Shown here: positions 12,499 through 24,271 of the stretch, piece by piece
How the letters are laid out: each line of letters opens with the position of its first letter
How positions within the stretch are numbered: the first letter of the stretch is position 1
NCBI RefSeq assembly: GCF_012489685.1
Contig: NC_080041.1
Location: forward strand, 37,251,780-37,315,779
From: Lotus japonicus
Taxonomy: Eukaryota; Streptophyta; Magnoliopsida; Fabales; Fabaceae
DNA length: 64,000 nucleotides
Direction of reading: 5' to 3'
Notes under the pieces: model-generated
The model's database searches: none
What the model saw: the letters and a program-made list of their open reading frames with translations, nothing else
What the model was told of the DNA's origin: nothing
Program-made: the position numbers and the translations under genes

Positions 12499-12595
12499 GA
12501 GCGTTGATTTATCTTTAAAGTTTAGTTTGCAAGTACTCCCAGGTGTGTAAATAAACCACATTGTAATACTCGTCGATTTGATTACATCAAGAATT

Positions 12596-12623
12596 TGATT
12601 ACATCAACACTATTCTTTATTTG
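12596..12623. other. Spacer (loop) between inverted arms
   Basis: 28 bp at the symmetry point. The 14-mer TTTGATTACATCAA occurs twice across the left boundary (12577-12590 and 12593-12606), a possible microhomology footprint of the junction. Confidence 0.85.
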
Positions 12624-15227
12624 AATTCTTGATGTAATCAAATCGACGAGTATTACAATGTGGTTTATTTACACACCTGGGAGTACTTGCAAACTAAACT
12701 TTAAAGATAAATCAACGCTCTCATTTCCACCCATGGTCCTGATTACAGTCTGCATAGTGTCCAGCCCAAATATTCGAAGGATCTGGCGTTTCTGCTCCCT
12801 GTTGAATCTTCGCTTGCATTTCCAGATTCCACTGCTTTAACTCCTCTATGGTCCATTTGAAACCTGGCGGCACATCTGGTACCTCGGGTGCAAGATCCTT
12901 GAGTCCCTCATCGAGTCCATACTCGGGTGGTGCCACTGGGCTCATAGGCTCCTCTTTTGGTATCAGAAGTCCCTCCGCAGGGTTACGATACTCCGAGTTC
13001 ACTGAAGGCTCGCTTCCCTCGCCTGGTTCATAAATCGGAATCTCCTCTGGATCGGACTCCGTACTGCTAGCGATCTCCACAGGAAGTCCAAATCGGGAAG
13101 GTGCATGAGGAAACCGAATCCTTCCTCTAAGGGGCTGAGTCACCACAACCTGTCCACTCGGGTCACGCTTGAAGTTGATAGCGCCGCCGACATATATGTT
13201 CCTCCCCTGGCGGTAGTCGGTGCCCCAGGCTGAGTCATCATCAAAACTAGGGAGATAAATCTCCCACTCCTAATCCACCAGCTCGTTCAGAATCACCATC
13301 TGTTGGCGTTAAGCGCCCAAACAACAAATAACAAAATAGCGAGGGTCAACTTCTGACTCTCAAGTAGTTCCTGTCTAAGCATGTTTGAACAACTAGATAT
13401 CCCAAAAATATATTCAACGGAATTATATCGATAGGGTTAATCACATAGCCTAAGTTTCAGTCAGTCTATGCGTCCTCACTTTTCACACAACCACCCTTCA
13501 CCTTGGATCCAACACCATTCGTCCAACGAACGAACAACACCATGAGCAAAGCTCACAACATCATGGCGTTCCTTGGAACGACCACAGCACACCATGGGTC
13601 AGACACCCACAAGTCATAACATCACGGTTCAAACCGCATTCACCATCGCGTGCAAGTTATCCGTTTTGTCTCTAACGGAACCACTGTTCTCATGGTCCAT
13701 AGTCCTAACCAGACCTATGTTCCACTAATCATAATCTCTACTTGCATGCGAGTAAACATCATAAAATCCTAGTCTCATGTTACTACTTCAAGTAAATAGA
13801 CAGGCATTTTATCTCATGCTATTGAAATTAAATAACATCATGCATAATTTCATTTAGCAAATAAGGTATACTTGAACTAGCATACATCAACTAACTAGTT
13901 CTATAGCATACTATGAATTTATCATACTAACTTAATAATAAATCATACATCATATCATCACTTAGCATAATATTGAATACTAATACTAAGCATGTTATCA
14001 ACCACACCTGTATACAACTTTTCACATGCAGGAAAGCAGTAAGACTTCTCTAGACGGAAGTGCCCTCACCTTTGCTATGCTTTCCACACGAGATCGAGTA
14101 CGTTCGATCTAACCTTTCCGTGCGCAAACCAGCACGGACCAACAAACTAGGGTTAGAATTTGAAGGAAAAAGGAGCATCATTTCCCCCCTTCACATATTC
14201 GAACCCCATCCCCTAAAATCAACCAATATTACATCTTCTTCTTGTAAACAAGAAAAAGAATACTTGAGTTCACTACTTCTCGAAGGAAGCAGAGCTTAGT
14301 TACTATAGGAATTATTTCCTATAGAGGTCAAGAAGAACTCTGGAGAGGGAGGGAGAGAGACTCACGAAAATTTGGAGAGCTCTGAGTTGTGATTTCCCTT
14401 CACCTGAGACTCCTATTTATAGTGGAGGATGTGGAGGTAAAAATACGATAAAACCCTTAATTTTAGCCCAAGCCCAAGGGCAAAAATATAATTTTAATTA
14501 ATTTTGATTCAAATTAATTTCTTTTCCACTAAGAAAGTAACCAACTTCCCAAGATTCCCTCTAACAAGCCTTGGCCGCCTCCCCCCTAGTTTGTTAGGAT
14601 ATTTATTTATTTATTTTTCTTTTAATTAAAACACTAAAAGAAATGGAAATAATTTCAAAATTGAAAAAAAAACAAAACCATCACCCTAACAAGAAGGTTC
14701 GGCCACTCCCTTTCCCTCAACCAACTTTCAAATTAAAAAAAAACTTCTCGTACATAAATAATAAAAAAACTGATTTAATTTTTAAAATAACAAATGTCCA
14801 AATACATTAAATTTGTTGGGAAAATCAACTCAAATATTTCCCTCTTTCAACCCAAATTTCGGCCAACCCATAGAAGAAAAATATATCTTCAATTTTTTTA
14901 AATCTTATTTCCCAAATAACATTAAATCCAATTAAAATTTTATTTAAATAAAATTCCAAAACACTTTATATTTATTTAACAAATAAATAAATAAATCTCC
15001 TCCTCCAATATAATAGATCGAAAATTCCCTTTTATGCATATTCTATGCACTACTCGAATTTCATGCATGTGCATGCATGCATATCGACTACTCGCGCCTT
15101 ACGTAATAAATTACTATAAAACCGAGATAGTAACAATTGATCAGTAATTTCTCCTTACTGAATAAAACATCGTACTTTATATTATTCTCCAATAATACAA
15201 AACATAAATAAATCACCGGGTCTTACA
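12624..15227 (-). repeat. Inverted second copy of the Gypsy LTR (right arm)
   Basis: Reverse copy of 9967-12595, ending CGGGTCTTACA at 15227. Scattered differences, many of them transitions, mark it as diverged by a few percent by eye. Its outer end abuts Copia sequence exactly at the LTR terminus, as expected for an insertion junction. No primer-binding site lies at its inner end, so it is not followed by an element interior. Confidence 0.88.
12721..13146 (-). CDS. LTR-borne open frame, mirror copy in right arm
   Basis: Counterpart of the frame at 11950-12498, with ATG at 13146 and the frame open further upstream through NIYVGGAINFKRDPSGQV. It differs from the left copy by few residues (GEGSE for YEGSE, GHYADC for GHSLEC). 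Function unknown. Confidence 0.3.
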   Translation of the reverse strand: MVTQPLRGRIRFPHAPSRFGLPVEIASSTESDPEEIPIYEPGEGSEPSVNSEYRNPAEGLLIPKEEPMSPVAPPEYGLDEGLKDLAPEVPDVPPGFKWTIEELKQWNLEMQAKIQQGAETPDPSNIWAGHYADCNQDHGWK

Positions 15228-16330
15228 ATAAGCATACATTAACAATCTCCCACTTGGTCTGTGATGATTTGATGATTCAATAAATGATAAGTGCGCATCG
15301 TATATTGAAATTATCAAGACATCATCCTTTATTAAAATGAGATCATCGAATCACGGTGATTATTTGCTCAAAAAAAAATCATGGTATTACAAAATACAAA
15401 TCATTTAATTTAACGACAAGATCATTTAACTCAAAATAAAATAACCTTAGGTCCTTAATCGACACTTAGTGTAATGTTCAACTTTAATTTCAAAACATAA
15501 CATGTTAACACATCACAACTATCCCTGTATACACCATAATACGAATAACAAATAATGCCCCTATATGTAACATGGTCAAAAAATAATTTGGGTGATAAAT
15601 CCCTTAGTTAGTAAATCTGCCACCATTAAATCAATACCAATATGCTTAAAAGGCACTTTATGTTTATGCACTTCTTCTTTTAACAGGTAAATATTTCAAG
15701 TCCATTGGTTTAACACCCTTAGAATACTTATCATTCTTAGAGAAGAAGAGAGTTGCAAAATTATCACAATAAATTTTTAGCGACCTAAATATACTATCGA
15801 CAATATCAAACAAAAGTTTTGCAACCAAAATGCATGAGTAGTGGCCTTGAAGCATGACAAATTTGGCCTCTGTTGTGGAAGCACCAATAATTGATTGCTT
15901 AACACTCTTTTACAAAATTGCGCTTCTATACAACGGAAAAACATAATCAAATGTATATTTTCTCGAATCTACATATGCGACCTAGTTTGAATCCGAGTAG
16001 TCAACTAATTCAATATGATCTGACCTTCTATACATGAGCATGTAGCCCTTGGTGCATTGTAAATGCCTAAACCTTCTAGTTGGTCCATATAAACTTATTC
16101 TAAGTCGTCATTCAGGTAAAAAAAAAACAGTCTTTATGTCCATCTGGTGAAGTTCCATATCATAATGAGTCGTCAAAGCCATAGCAATTCTCAAAAAGTA
16201 CTTCTTTAAAATTGTAGAGAATGTCTCTTTTAGTCATTAATATCCTTTTGAGTATAACATTTGGCAGAAATCATATCAGTATATCTTGTAATGCTGTCTT
16301 TCCAGTTTCGTTTAGTCTTAAATACGCACA
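15228..16330 (-). pseudogene. Ty1/Copia pol remnant (RT to RNase H) plus start of its 3' LTR
   Basis: Read on the minus strand, fragments of Copia reverse transcriptase appear first (MALTTHYDMELHQMDIKT near 16150). Then comes the DYSDSN..YVDSRKYTF block and RNase H (TTEAKFVMLQGHYSC, then IYCDN, FFSKNDKYSKG and MDLKYLPVK near 15690-15860). Many stops and shifts interrupt it. The 3' end AAGTGGGAGATTG then TGTTAATGTATGCTTAT looks like purine tract plus LTR start, and the LTR is cut off by the inverted Gypsy arm at 15227. The clade is Tork-like by motif, with low certainty. Confidence 0.85.
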
Positions 16331-16569
16331 CTTAGATCTGGCTCATTTTGAACATCTATGAAACTTGAATAGATCACATACTTTATTTTTGTTCATTGGT
16401 TTCAACTCTTCTTGTTAGGTGCATTAAAAGCATTGTGTCCTTTTGCTTAGACAGAATGCTACTAAGTGTATATTGATAGTAGGTTGGTAGCATCAGCAAC
16501 AATGTTTCAGTCCTTTAGTGAGAGAAAGAGGAAACTCTGTTGTTCCTTTGTTATGATTGTCTACATTTT

Positions 16570-17410
16570 AGCTAATGTATGCTGTGTGCCAACATGTCGG
16601 ACACGATGTTGTAACATCTTGACTATGACATGTGTCCCTGCGGATCTGATATGAGTTGGCTAAGTTATCTGTGAAGCTTTGTTTTGATTACATGGTAATC
16701 AAGTTAGGGTTTTGTTGGAAGCTTTTGTGCTCCGTTCAAGGAATATATCAAGTGTGATCAAATCAGTTTTAAGGGATTTGATCTGAGATATTTATGGAAG
16801 TTTTTATCTGCAACTGAAACGCATCTTTGAAGATTTTCTGCAGATTTGTTTCATTAATAACTTCCTGTTTTGTGTGGACTCTTTGCTGGCCCAAGCCCAT
16901 CGAAGACAAGGCCTGGACAACTGCTACTTAAGAAGACCTAGACCTAGTTGCTAGGTGGTGCTTCTTGTTGAGTAAGTTAGGGTTTACTCTTGTTTTGTTC
17001 ACACTTGGTGTTCTCTCAGCAGCTCTATGTTCTTATTGTAAGCTGAGAGTTGTTGTGTTAGTTGTTTGATCTTGAGATCATCTTTATCTTGTTCTGTAAT
17101 GTTTCAATCACTATGGTAGTGATTGTGTGTGAGAAAGTGAGAAGGGGTTCTCATACTTAGGGGGAGACCTAAGTAATAAACCACAGGTAGGAATAGGTAG
17201 AAAGGCAGTGAACTGAGGCAGTTCAATTAAGACCTTTTTGTACTTGATTCTCTATAATAGTGGATTATCTTTCTCAAGCTGAAGCCCTCCAGATGTAGGT
17301 GATGTTGCACCGAACTGGGTTAACAATTCTCTGTGTTCTTTATTATTATTTTTTTGCTGATTTAATATTGTGCTGCACTTCTGCTGTTATCTGTTGTACG
17401 TTGTGACAGA
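16570..17410 (+). mobile_element. LTR-like sequence, probably Copia SIRE type; ends uncertain
   Basis: The stretch reads like a SIRE/Maximus LTR: TGTTGTAACATC near 16608, a leader with GTAAGCTGAGAGTTG, GGGGTTCTCATACTTAGG, CTCCAGATGTAGGTG and TGTTGCACCGAACTGGG, and a possible end GTTGTGACA near 17410. No primer-binding site or target duplication was found, so it may be a solo or truncated LTR. Confidence 0.5.
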
Positions 17411-17419
17411 TGTCTTAGA

Positions 17420-18390
17420 CAATTGGTAAGACATATGTCCTGTGCGTGAACCAGAATTTCAAACTCTGATGGTGACAATGTTGTACTTGTTTCCTTGTTA
17501 AAAGTGGTTTGTGAGATATCACGTGATTCTTTGCACTTGACTTTCTCTTTCAACAATGTCAGAGAACTTTCATTTTGAATATGTCGCTATTTCTCTAGAC
17601 ATTACTTCATCCTTTGAGATAGACGATGTAGATCTTATTTACTCATGGTCTTCTCAGACGATCTGTCAGTTTGGATATATCTTGCACAGTTCTGGTCCTG
17701 AAGCTTTGACTCTTCTTCTTTCTTTTATCATTCTTCTCTTCTTCTTCATCAGACAATCTATGCAAATTTGACTTTACATTGCTTGAGTCGTCTGTACTAT
17801 AGCTTTGTCCTTTCTTGTCTTGTTTGGACTGTCTTCTATCTTGATATGCCTTCTCTTGTTCAGATGATCTAGCTGATTTGACTTTCTTTGGTTGTGGAGT
17901 CTGCTTTGAACGTCTTCATGCTTTGTCTTGTATTTGATCATCAAACGATGGAGATGTGAAGCGTAGAGGTTATTTCCTGAAATGCAGTTTACATGAAATA
18001 TTTAACCAATTCATTCATGCTCTTGAAAGTTATTATCATTCAAAATATGATAGACGATATTATTAGCTTTTGAACTTAACAAAACAACTTGGCTTGAACT
18101 CATCATCTCATTTTTTTCATGGATTAACAACTCGATTATACCCACCCGGTGAAACTGGTGAAACCGTTACTCGACAAAACCGAACCCAATGAACGTGTTG
18201 GCACTGAATGAACAATGGCGGGCTTGCTGCTTTGTTTTTCAACTGACCCAACCGATGTTTTTAACCCGAAATCGACCTCGATAATCCTAGTGTTTTCAAT
18301 TGGAAAGCAAGGAATTGGTGCCCCACTCCCAAAAAAAAAAAATTAAAAACAGAAAAAAAGAGCGGCAATCAGGTTTTTTTTCCGATGGTC
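17420..18390. other. Unassigned region; charged minus-strand open stretch
   Basis: On the minus strand between about 17930 and 17600 one frame is rich in Lys, Glu, Arg and Ser (SARSSEQEKAYQDRRQSK, SDEEEEKNDKRKKKS). It could be a gag tail or low-complexity exon. No homologue recognised, and stops bound it. Confidence 0.3.
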
Positions 18391-18414
18391 GTTGCATCTT
18401 CTTCAGTCATGTAA

Positions 18415-19404
18415 GCGCTCGGTGCAGCCACAATCACAAATGGCGTCAGGTGGCGACACCAACGACGGCGGAACCCTAACACCGCCACCTTCACTCCCTT
18501 CCTCTTCCAATCCTCCCGGAAACTCAGCTCTTATCCAGTCGGATATGCCTTTGATTCCTACGCAGCCACGCGGTTAGAGTACCCTCCCAACTATACTGTC
18601 CACTCTTCTGTTATCTTTAGCTCTTGTGATGGCATTCTCTGTTCGTACTGCTTCGGAAGCCGTATCGTTCAGGCATGGAACCCTTGGACTAGGACCTTTG
18701 TGAAATCGCCGCCATTGGAAAATATTAAGCCAGGGTATTCTGTAATTGAGACGTCGTTAGGGTTCGGTTACGATCGTCTCACTGAAAGTTATAAGGCGGT
18801 TAAGATGATTTTTGACGCTGATCATGGTCTCAAAACTCGAGTGATGATTCATACGTTTGGTACCAGTTTTTGGAGAAGGATGGAGGTGGATTTTTGCCCC
18901 GTTGATAAAACAGGAACATTTGCTTATGGAACAATTTACTGGATAGCTTCTGTGGTTTGGGATTCGAAGAAGCGGTTTATTGTTTGTCTTGATGTGGGGA
19001 AGGAGTCCTTTCAGGAACTTCGGCTGCCTAAATTAGATGACCTAAACCTCACATTGGGAGTGTTGCGAGATTGCTTGTGCGTTGTTTCTCATGAGCAGTT
19101 GTTTTGGGATATTTGGGTCATTAAGGAGCATGGAAAGTGTTGGACTAAATTATTCAGTATTCCTGAGGATTGTAGCTGTTTTCCGCTTAACCAGCCTCAT
19201 TATATTTCTGAGGATAAGGAAGAATTACTACCACTGTCTTCCTTTCGGGGTTTAGTTGTTTATAGGCGTGCAACTCCTACGGACAAAGTTACTCGGATTT
19301 TTTATATTGAAAACATCAAAGCTTGGATTCTCCCAGAGATGTCCTACTCCTATGAGCCAGTTGTCTACACAGAGAGTTTGATATCACCCTGTCCTCAATA
19401 TTAG
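18415..19404 (+). pseudogene. F-box-associated (FBA) domain protein lacking its F-box
   Basis: A frame open from the TAA at 18412 to the stop at 19404 encodes SSCDGILCSYCFGSRIVQAW, then NPWTRTFVKSPP, GFGYDRLTESYKAVKM, GTIYWIAS and SFRGLVVYRR. This is the C-terminal FBA_1-type interaction domain of plant F-box/kelch-like proteins, which recruit substrates to SCF ubiquitin ligases. No F-box (LPxDLxxEILxRLP) precedes it and no ATG lies in frame before codon 18700. Another frame from 18392 has MASGGDTNDGG but lacks the domain. It is either a 5'-truncated relic or a gene whose first exon I cannot see. The domain itself is uninterrupted. Confidence 0.65.
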
Positions 19405-21907
19405 GAGGTAGATTTTCTGATATTCCTTTGGATGGATCTCTATTAATTAATATTAGATGTAATATCCATCTTCTAGTTTAAAGTACTAAGGTTTCATAGT
19501 AGTTTTATGTAAGGCTTCTTTGGAGGTTAGGCCAGGAACTCTTTAAAAGCTTATCTACTAGAACTACTTTTTAATTAAAAGTAATGTTTGTATAAATGTA
19601 ATTGAAGAACTTTTAACTTTTGAAACCAACTTATTAGAAAGCTAATCCAAACCGCTTCTCATCTTTGGTTTTTTTGGGAAACTGTTACTGAATTATCAGG
19701 TTGACAAAACTACCACTGTAAACCCTAGCAGTTTCGATCCATTGTTTTCTGTGTTACCATTTTCTGTTTGCATCACTGTTGTCCAATTCATTGGTTGTGT
19801 CTTCGTTGCTGGAGGTTATGTATAGTTGTCGTCAGAATCCCCTTAAATGTCTTCACCATTTGTGTGCATTCTTCTGATCTTATCCTTCCACTTCTGTTGC
19901 TACTCTGCATCATCTATGGTCAACATATTCAAGAATTTGTGATTCCTTTTTCAGATTTATTTTTTCTTGTTTGAGAAGCTTAAATTGAAGGTATAGATTT
20001 GTTCCTTTCTTGTATTCAAATCTACTTTTTCCGCTATTTTTTTGTTTTGTTTATAATTCTGATTCTGATTGGCGGTGATGGTTCATTTGGGTATGTGATT
20101 AGCTTCGTTTTCTATTTATTCTGTTTGTACATTTTCACTTTCATCATAATAATGTGATTATTTAAATTATTGGTGCTTTTGGGCCAAATGTGGCACCAAT
20201 GTTTCTGAATTCCAATCAATTTGATTTGCATGTGTTTCTTGCATTGTACTACTTAAGGCATCATATGGAGTTTTTGAAAATAATCAAGTTATTATGCTAG
20301 AATGTGCTGGGGGAGCTTGTTTTGTGAGTTCATCTGAGGCATTCATGCTCTAGTTTTTGTTATCGGTATAAAGTATTATTCGACTTTTTTAATTGAGTAT
20401 TGTATTGTGTAAGAACTTGCTAAAACCAAGGGATGTGGGAAGTCTCGTGTTCTTATATCCTTGCCATTTCCAGTCTTGGAGCTCTCCTAAGGGTGTGCAA
20501 GCTTGCTTAACTTGTGGCTTTTGAGGGCCTCACAAAGTCGAGCTGAGGCTAAAACTAATCAATGACTACAATAAGTAATTCAGGGAGCTGAATTCTAGTT
20601 TAGATTCAGTACAAAGTTTAACGGATCTGGTTTAGGTGGCTGTTTATCCAGTATTCTCTTGCTTAGCTCACCCAACATATATCACATGCCTTGTTCCTGG
20701 TGTCAAGATTTCATAAGAATGTATTTTTGTTCTGAAATTTAAGAATGTTACACTTCCCAGTTCCCACTCACACAAACACATTCACAGGACCTCCAAGCCT
20801 TATGTTTATTTTATTTTATAGTATCTACTCTTTATAATATCACAATTTGGTTATCCTTTTCCTTGAAGTCTCTATTTTGATTGTTCAAATTAGTGTCTAT
20901 ATGGATGGGGGAAGCCTAGAAGGAACTGGTCAGGAATGGATCTGTGCTTGAGTTTGCTTTGGATTTACAAATGAATGTTATTGAACAGTATTTCTCTCGC
21001 ATGATCGAGTTCCAGATTGGTGTTTTTATGTTGAGGTGAAAATTTAATTTGGTCTATTTATTAATGTGGGCCTCTCTTCTCTAGTTATGATAATCTTTGA
21101 AGATGAGGTTTGCAAGTTAATTTTTTTTTGTCTTGCTTCCAACTTGCTAGATAGAGACACTTCTTCCCTTTGTCCTTTTGGTAGAGTTTCTTTTTATTTT
21201 TTTGTTTTCAAATTTTAGAGTGCATTGTCCATATTACAAGAGATTCCTAAAATGTTGAAAGACTCACCATCTTTAAAATTCTTGGTTTTCCAAACCCAGA
21301 AACTAGAGGGTCTATGATTATATCATTCGGATTTCCTTTCTTAATTCTTATGCCTAGATCAAAAGTATTCTCCACAAGAGGCAATCTTGCTTGAGGCAGG
21401 TATGGCTATTATTGGTTGCAAAACTCTGCTTCTGATTATTTAACACACTGCATACCCAGGTTTGAACAAGGGACATCTGGTTAAGCTGGTTGGTTCAACT
21501 CCTCACCAACTGATCAACATATTCAGTTGTATTTGGACTTTGGATTACCTTGATGAAATGCTATTATTTATCTAACCATTGTGTTATTCCCATCTATATT
21601 GATATAAAAGCTAAAAAAATATGCTTTTAAGTTTTAATATAACTTAAAAAAAAAGTTTTAATATAGAATAGCATTGGAATATGAAGTATTGGCCCTAAAC
21701 AATCATCTTTATCCTTTTACCTACCATTGTTTAGCTAGACCTATACAATTGTGTTTATGAGGAAAAACAAGACATAAAGGATCACTGGCTTTCAGGTTGT
21801 TTATTTAAGCTACTCTGTTTTTTTTGTTTGTAGGGTTTCCTTTCTCTGCCACACTATGTGATATAGTAATTATTAATCTTATATGATTATATAAAATTGC
21901 TACACAG
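19405..21907. other. Non-coding, T-rich intergenic sequence
   Basis: Presumed 3' flank of the FBA gene and AT-rich DNA. I see no supported gene, RNA or repeat with ends. Confidence 0.5.
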
Positions 21908-22030
21908 CTGGAAATTATTGTTGAGCAATCAGGAGCAAGAACAATTGGCAAAAGAACAAACTTGCCTTGCATCACTGATGATGTCTGGAAAGCAAGACTT
22001 GGAAGAGAAACGTTGCATCTGGATGACCAT
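21908..22030 (+). other. Orphan exon-like segment
   Basis: A 41-codon open segment bounded by an acceptor (TACACAG) and a donor (GTGAGA). It reads VEQSGARTIGKRTNL, then TDDVWKARLGRETLHLDDH. Composition is more coding-like than its surroundings. No family recognised. It could be a gene fragment carried by a transposon. Confidence 0.3.
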
Positions 22031-22444
22031 GTGAGAAAACTATTGAGGTTCTTATTGGGAGTGGAAAACTGATTCTATGCCATGCCTTTTTTGATACTTT
22101 TACTCTTAAGTTTAGTGTCCTATGTTTAAAATATTTTATGGGTTACTCCACAAATGCATTTAAAAGCTGACAGTGTACCTTTCTAAAATAATTTTGCTTG
22201 ACATTGTAGGAGACCAAGTGGAAGAGAAACGTTGCACACATATTAAGAATGCAATAAATTTTGTTAACTTTTTAAAACATTATATGTATTTTCCTATTTT
22301 ACCCTTTAAAATGCATTATTATCTCTCATGGTTTATTTTACTTATAGGGGCATTACATAGAAAAATACCAATTAATGCTTCATGAGAATTATAAGTGGAC
22401 AGTTATTATGAAATAAAAATTTCTCTCTAAGTGGACAGTTATTT

Positions 22445-23380
22445 AAAAACGGGGGAGGAAGTATGATATAACTTTGTCTAAGTGAATCAATTAGTTTTTT
22501 TTCTTTCTTTTAGGTTGCGTTTGGATGAGGGATTGTAGAAATTCAAGGGATTTTAAATTCTAGAGAATTCAATTGATTCAACAAGACTGATTTTGCATCA
22601 TGGATGTTCACCCTCAATAATTCAAATGTGTTAAAGGGTGCAATGCTTTCAATACTAAGATATTGGACTTCATGATGTTTAACTACACTAATTACTCCCT
22701 CCGTTTTTTTTAAGTGTCATTCTGACAAAAAACTCTCTAACCAAGATAGTGGGTTATTGAAGTTTTTTTTTCTCATTCCACCCTCTCACATCCTAATCAT
22801 GAAGTTATAAAGTTTTTTCAACTAAAATAAGTGGAGAAGTAATTTTTTTTTATCTTCCCTCATATATAATAATAGATTTTTTTTTGATAAGTTAGTACAT
22901 ATTTTTTAAAAATTATGATATTTTAGAAAGATTAAACAAACATCTTAAATTTTAGAAAAATGGTTTTTAAATTAAAAGTTGATTTTTCTAAAATTAAGTT
23001 CAAATAAATGCACTCTAAAGTATCGATCTAAGGTTCCGAGTTTGCTTTTACCTCCCAAAGTTCGAGGGTTCAAATCCCCCTGGGGTCAGTAACATCCTAG
23101 TTGGTGGGCAACCCTCCTCGAGGTGATCCCCGACGCTCCTTCTAGGAGTGGCCTCTGTTGGCCTCCCCAGCATGCCACTGGCGCCCTGCCCGGTAGTCTG
23201 GAAGTGCTTTCTCTCCGTTCTACCATTCTTGTAACAAAAAAAAATATGTTCACCTTTTTTTTTTTCTAAAAAATTGAATTTTGGAAAAACTATAACAAAC
23301 ATCTTAAAATTTTAGAAAAATAATTTTTTAATTTAAAAAGTGATTTTTTCAATAAGAAAGTGAAACAAGCGAACTATAAT
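22445..23380. repeat. Cluster of small repeat relics (Stowaway-like ends, SINE-like unit, 100-bp direct repeats)
   Basis: Pieces in order: a terminal-repeat-like AACGGGGGAGGAAGTA at about 22449; TACTCCCTCCGT near 22695, typical of mariner/Stowaway-type MITEs, without a clear partner; two approximate 95-100-bp direct repeats (about 22919-23012 and 23276-23374, both with AACAAACATCTTAAA); and between them a tRNA-like box B GGTTCAAATCC (about 23068) leading to GTAACAAAAAAAAA, suggesting a SINE of about 200 bp on the + strand. Confidence 0.45.
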
Positions 23381-23821
23381 TGGCTTGTTCGTCATTGCTT
23401 TAAAAAGTAATTTTACTTTAAAAATAATAATTAATTTTTTAAAAAGCAAAATCTCATTTATGTTTTCCTGCAAATATAATAATGACGGTAGCGATGACGA
23501 AGGGTGGTGATGGCGGTGGGTGGTAGTAATGAAGGCAGTGGAGGTGGTGGTGATAACAATGGCAGCAACGACTGTGGTGCCAATAGCGAGACAAAAACTT
23601 AATTAAATATTGTAAATTCAAACAAACGCTAATTAGGGATAAGGGCATGTAACACCTATATGCCCAAGAACTGTCAACAAAACACACTACCCAAACCCTC
23701 ATAAACAAATAAATAGAAGTAATGAAAAAGAAAATTCTGTAGGGTATTATGTTCTGCATGCGAGACCTCAATCTTCATCTTCCTCCAAAATGTATGTAGA
23801 CTAGGGCGAGTTTTCTTTCAG

Positions 23822-23919
23822 CAAATACACAAGCCACACCTCTTGATGCACTAACTGCCAAGGGAGAAATTACACTTACAGTGAGGGAGGGTGCGAGCTT
23901 TCTCATCCCCAAGGTGCAG
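23822..23919 (+). other. Orphan exon-like segment
   Basis: 98 bp between a strong acceptor (TTTTCTTTCAG) and a strong donor (CAG then GTAAGC). In phase it reads [20 protein letters not shown], then [12 protein letters not shown]. It looks like a genuine internal coding exon, but I found no partner exons and do not recognise the protein. It may be a captured gene fragment. Confidence 0.4.
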
Positions 23920-24271
23920 GTAAGCCACAGTATCCTTCAGTTATTGTAACCTCCAGCCATCTGCATAATTAAGAAGATCTTGATATAGATACATATGGTA
24001 GGTCAATTGCTTGCAGAATCATCATACAACCATCTCCGGCACTTTCTGATGTAGAGTCGGTAGCTTTGTCCTCCCAATTAAACTGAACTACTTGATCTCT
24101 AACTCTTTCCATGGTCTCTAAATCAATTTCAACATCATAATTAATCTGTTTCTGTTGATTTTACGCTCAATTAATTTGTCTGTAAAGTCTAAACAGTACT
24201 GTGAGAAATAATGGGAGTTATTACATTTACGTGTTTCTTTATTGGGTTTGCAGACGTCACTTTCCATATCA

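Larger units (their letters stand above)
9967..12595 (+). repeat. 3' LTR of the Gypsy element and left arm of a large inverted repeat
   Basis: Begins TGTAAGACCCGG directly after the purine tract. It has a TATA box (TATAAATAG at 10799) and a pyrimidine-rich leader, as an LTR promoter would, and an open frame near its end. The whole arm recurs inverted at 12624-15227 with a 28-bp spacer. If the LTR ends at GATTACA (12586), as two other LTR ends here finish in TTACA, the next five bases TCAAG nearly match CCAAG before 4919. The end remains uncertain because both arms continue to GAATT. Confidence 0.85.

Noticed and set aside
23060..23085. tRNA gene
   Set aside because: Only a box-B-like motif is present; no cloverleaf or box A at the right distance, so a SINE-like unit is more likely.
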